Assembly (NCBI GenBank): GCA_021107345.1
Contig: JAIOSX010000301.1
Coordinates: 1 to 6,894, forward strand
DNA from: Candidatus Aegiribacteria sp.
GTDB lineage: Bacteria; Fermentibacterota; Fermentibacteria; Fermentibacterales; Fermentibacteraceae
Reading direction: 5' to 3'
DNA: 6,894 nucleotides
Shown one piece after another: positions 5,359 to 6,894 of this stretch. How positions within the stretch are numbered: position 1 is the stretch's first letter; the number at the start of each line of letters is the position of its first letter. The notes under the pieces were generated by a model. It was not told where the DNA came from. It searched no databases and saw only the letters and a list, made by a program, of their open reading frames with translations. Made by a program: the position numbers and the translations under genes.

Positions 5359-6894
5359 TTGAACATCTCCGAATAGATCCATGCATTCGCCATTACATGC
5401 TTTACATAGCCCCTCGTCTCCGTGAGTGGTATCTGCTCAATGAACAATTCGGGATCGTCTTCCTCAAGGGGAAACGCCTCCATCCATTTGGCGGCATTTC
5501 CGGGGCCGGCATTGTAGGCTGCAAGCGCAAGAACCGATGAGCCGTTGAACGCTGAATACTGTCTTGCAAGGTATAGTGCCCCGTACAATATGGATTTTTC
5601 CGGAACAAAGAAATCGGACCCTGAAAGCACCGGCAGGCCATACCATCTTGCAATATCCCCTGCGGTACCGGGCATAAGCTGGATCAGCCCTGATGCCCCC
5701 ACCCATGATCTGGCCCACCTGCTGAAATAACTCTCCTGCCGCATAAGGCCTGTCACTGCGCCCGGAGGAATATCCATTCCCGCCACAATACTTTCGGTAA
5801 GCTCCCTGTAGGGAGCGGGAAAGTAAAAGCATAGCAGGGTGTCCGGAAGGATACCTCTGTTTCCGCTTCTCAGCTGAAAATCAAGTCTGCGAAGTAGAGA
5901 TAGAGTACCGTGCTGCTCACCCATAAGAGAAAGTGCCGCGCAGCGGGTTCCCGCATCGCAGAGTTCGGTTCCGGACAGCATGGAAGAGGCCATCGAACCG
6001 TACCCGCGAGACATCATGTCAACCGCTTCAGAAGTAACTGCGTTTTCGAGCAGTCGAATCTCCTGGATTTCAATGTTAAGATAATCTGAACCTGTTCTTG
6101 CTGCGGCAAGAAGCCCGTAGAATTCCCACGGATGCCTTCTTGCGGTCTCACGGAGAAGCTCATTCTCCCTACCTGCATCACCTGTTCTGTTTGCGTACCT
6201 GGCCCTCCAGAACAACATCTCATCACACCATGCAGAGTAGGGGTATTTCTCTATTCCCGCAATCCAGATGGAATCACCTGTACTTCCTCTTCCGCACATA
6301 TAATGGCAGAACCCCCCCCTCCAGTGAGCTCTGGCTTCTCCTGCATTTCCGGAGGATAAGGCTGCCATGTAGGCATCTGCCGCGGCGGGCCAGTTCCGCT
6401 CAGAATCGTAATATCTTGCCGCCATATAGGCAGCTTCAGATGCTTTTTCGTGCCATGGGTAAAAAACCGCGAACGCGAGGTAGCTTCCATAGTATTCCTC
6501 GTGAGGTCTCTGCAAAGCCCTCTGGGCTCTTGCTCGAAACAGGGCGGCTCTTGCCCTGAGAGAATCAGGCAGGTCGGGTGCAATTGAATCACATAACGCA
6601 AGAAGCTCTCCGTACTGTGCCGTCTCCCTGAGGATCGACATCGATACACCGGTTGCGAAAGAGTTATCACCGGATGCCCGGGCTATGCTGTCTGCCATAG
6701 CGGTATAGCCTTCCTCAGCAAGCATATCGGTTATCAGCCAGGATCTTCCCCATTTATCCGGATCAGTTCTAAGAAGCGTAAGGGCTGCTGTAATCTGTAT
6801 ATCACCGCTGAGACCCAGTCTGTATTCCCATGTTTCAGCAGAGCCTCGAACCTGGTACATGTCCCTTGCCGCAAAAAGCATATCCAACCTGTCG
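5355..6894 (-). CDS. Slt70-type lytic transglycosylase, 5' end cut by window edge
   Basis: The reading frame is open to the right edge, so the N-terminus, including any signal sequence, is missing; 512 residues are visible, numbered here from the first whole codon at 6893. The helical, TPR-like part carries RAHWRGGF (188-195), DEMLFW, HPWEFYGLLAA (254-264) and LPDTLLCFYFPAPYREL. The SLT catalytic domain (about 375-512) has the textbook RQES with presumed catalytic Glu387, GASGLIQLMPGTA (399-411), AAYNAGPG (458-465) and ETRGYVKHV (492-500), the last closely matching the ETRGYVKNV of E. coli Slt. The expected activity is non-hydrolytic cleavage of peptidoglycan glycan strands. The TTG at 6887 and ATG at 6881 could be read as starts but are probably internal, because the paralogue next door has about 215 further residues before this point. 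The stop overlaps the next gene's TTG. Family call firm; secretion and anchoring cannot be judged. Confidence 0.93.
   Translation of the reverse strand, partial: DRLDMLFAARDMYQVRGSAETWEYRLGLSGDIQITAALTLLRTDPDKWGRSWLITDMLAEEGYTAMADSIARASGDNSFATGVSMSILRETAQYGELLALCDSIAPDLPDSLRARAALFRARAQRALQRPHEEYYGSYLAFAVFYPWHEKASEAAYMAARYYDSERNWPAAADAYMAALSSGNAGEARAHWRGGFCHYMCGRGSTGDSIWIAGIEKYPYSAWCDEMLFWRARYANRTGDAGRENELLRETARRHPWEFYGLLAAARTGSDYLNIEIQEIRLLENAVTSEAVDMMSRGYGSMASSMLSGTELCDAGTRCAALSLMGEQHGTLSLLRRLDFQLRSGNRGILPDTLLCFYFPAPYRELTESIVAGMDIPPGAVTGLMRQESYFSRWARSWVGASGLIQLMPGTAGDIARWYGLPVLSGSDFFVPEKSILYGALYLARQYSAFNGSSVLALAAYNAGPGNAAKWMEAFPLEEDDPELFIEQIPLTETRGYVKHVMANAWIYSEMFN
5367..5370 (-). promoter_or_regulatory. 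Shine-Dalgarno GGAG deciding a TTG start
   Basis: On the minus strand GGAG (5370-5367) is followed by eight bases and then TTG (5358-5356). The TTG shares bases with the TGA stop (5357-5355) of the upstream transglycosylase. This arrangement mirrors the ATGA overlaps elsewhere in the operon. The only ATG candidate, at 5382, has no purine-rich element in front of it. Confidence 0.7.

Noticed and set aside
1..6894. Mobile element, CRISPR array, tRNA/rRNA, defence or toxin-antitoxin system
   Set aside because: I looked for these on both strands and found no transposase-like protein, regularly spaced repeats, cloverleaf-forming segment or intrinsic terminator. The DNA is almost entirely filled by the five envelope genes.

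Overview
The window is a compact stretch of bacterial chromosome in which every supportable gene lies on the minus strand, so transcription runs from the right edge (6894) to the left edge (1). Five genes are visible, and both end genes are cut by the window edges. In transcription order they are: a Slt70-type lytic transglycosylase (5' end missing); a second lytic transglycosylase, a predicted lipoprotein and paralogue of the first; an exported NHL-repeat beta-propeller with a C-terminal FlgD-type Ig-like domain; a CorC/HlyC (CNNM/DUF21 + CBS + CorC_HlyC) membrane protein; and a second CNNM/DUF21 protein (3' end missing). Three of the four junctions are 4-base stop/start overlaps (TTGA, ATGA, ATGA). 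The fourth is a short gap of about 50-70 bases. This looks like one translationally coupled operon, and no internal terminator or convincing promoter is visible.

Layout, left to right: 1-608 partial CNNM protein; 605-1813 (possibly to 1831) full CorC/HlyC protein; 1832-1882 a short intergenic gap with a strong Shine-Dalgarno inside a small hairpin; 1883-3172 NHL/FlgD-Ig protein; 3169-5358 lipoprotein lytic transglycosylase; 5355-6894 partial lytic transglycosylase. There is essentially no non-coding DNA and no gene-free stretch over 300 bases. I see no tRNA, rRNA, CRISPR array, transposase or attachment site.

All products appear to act in the cell envelope: peptidoglycan cleavage (two transglycosylases), an exported propeller of unknown ligand, and inner-membrane CNNM-type proteins (a family linked to Mg2+/divalent cation export). 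The organism is probably a Gram-negative-type bacterium, given Slt70-like enzymes and a lipoprotein signal. The FlgD-like Ig domain after a propeller and the many Asp-Ser-Leu helix starts recall lineages around the FCB group (for example Fermentibacterota-like genomes). That placement is a low-confidence impression. The region reads as housekeeping envelope biology with two tandem paralogue pairs, not as a defence or mobile system. The points most worth a second look are two probable non-ATG starts (TTG at 5358, CTG at 1831), the small RNA structure over the latter, and the coupling of an NHL/FlgD-Ig protein to a transglycosylase pair.
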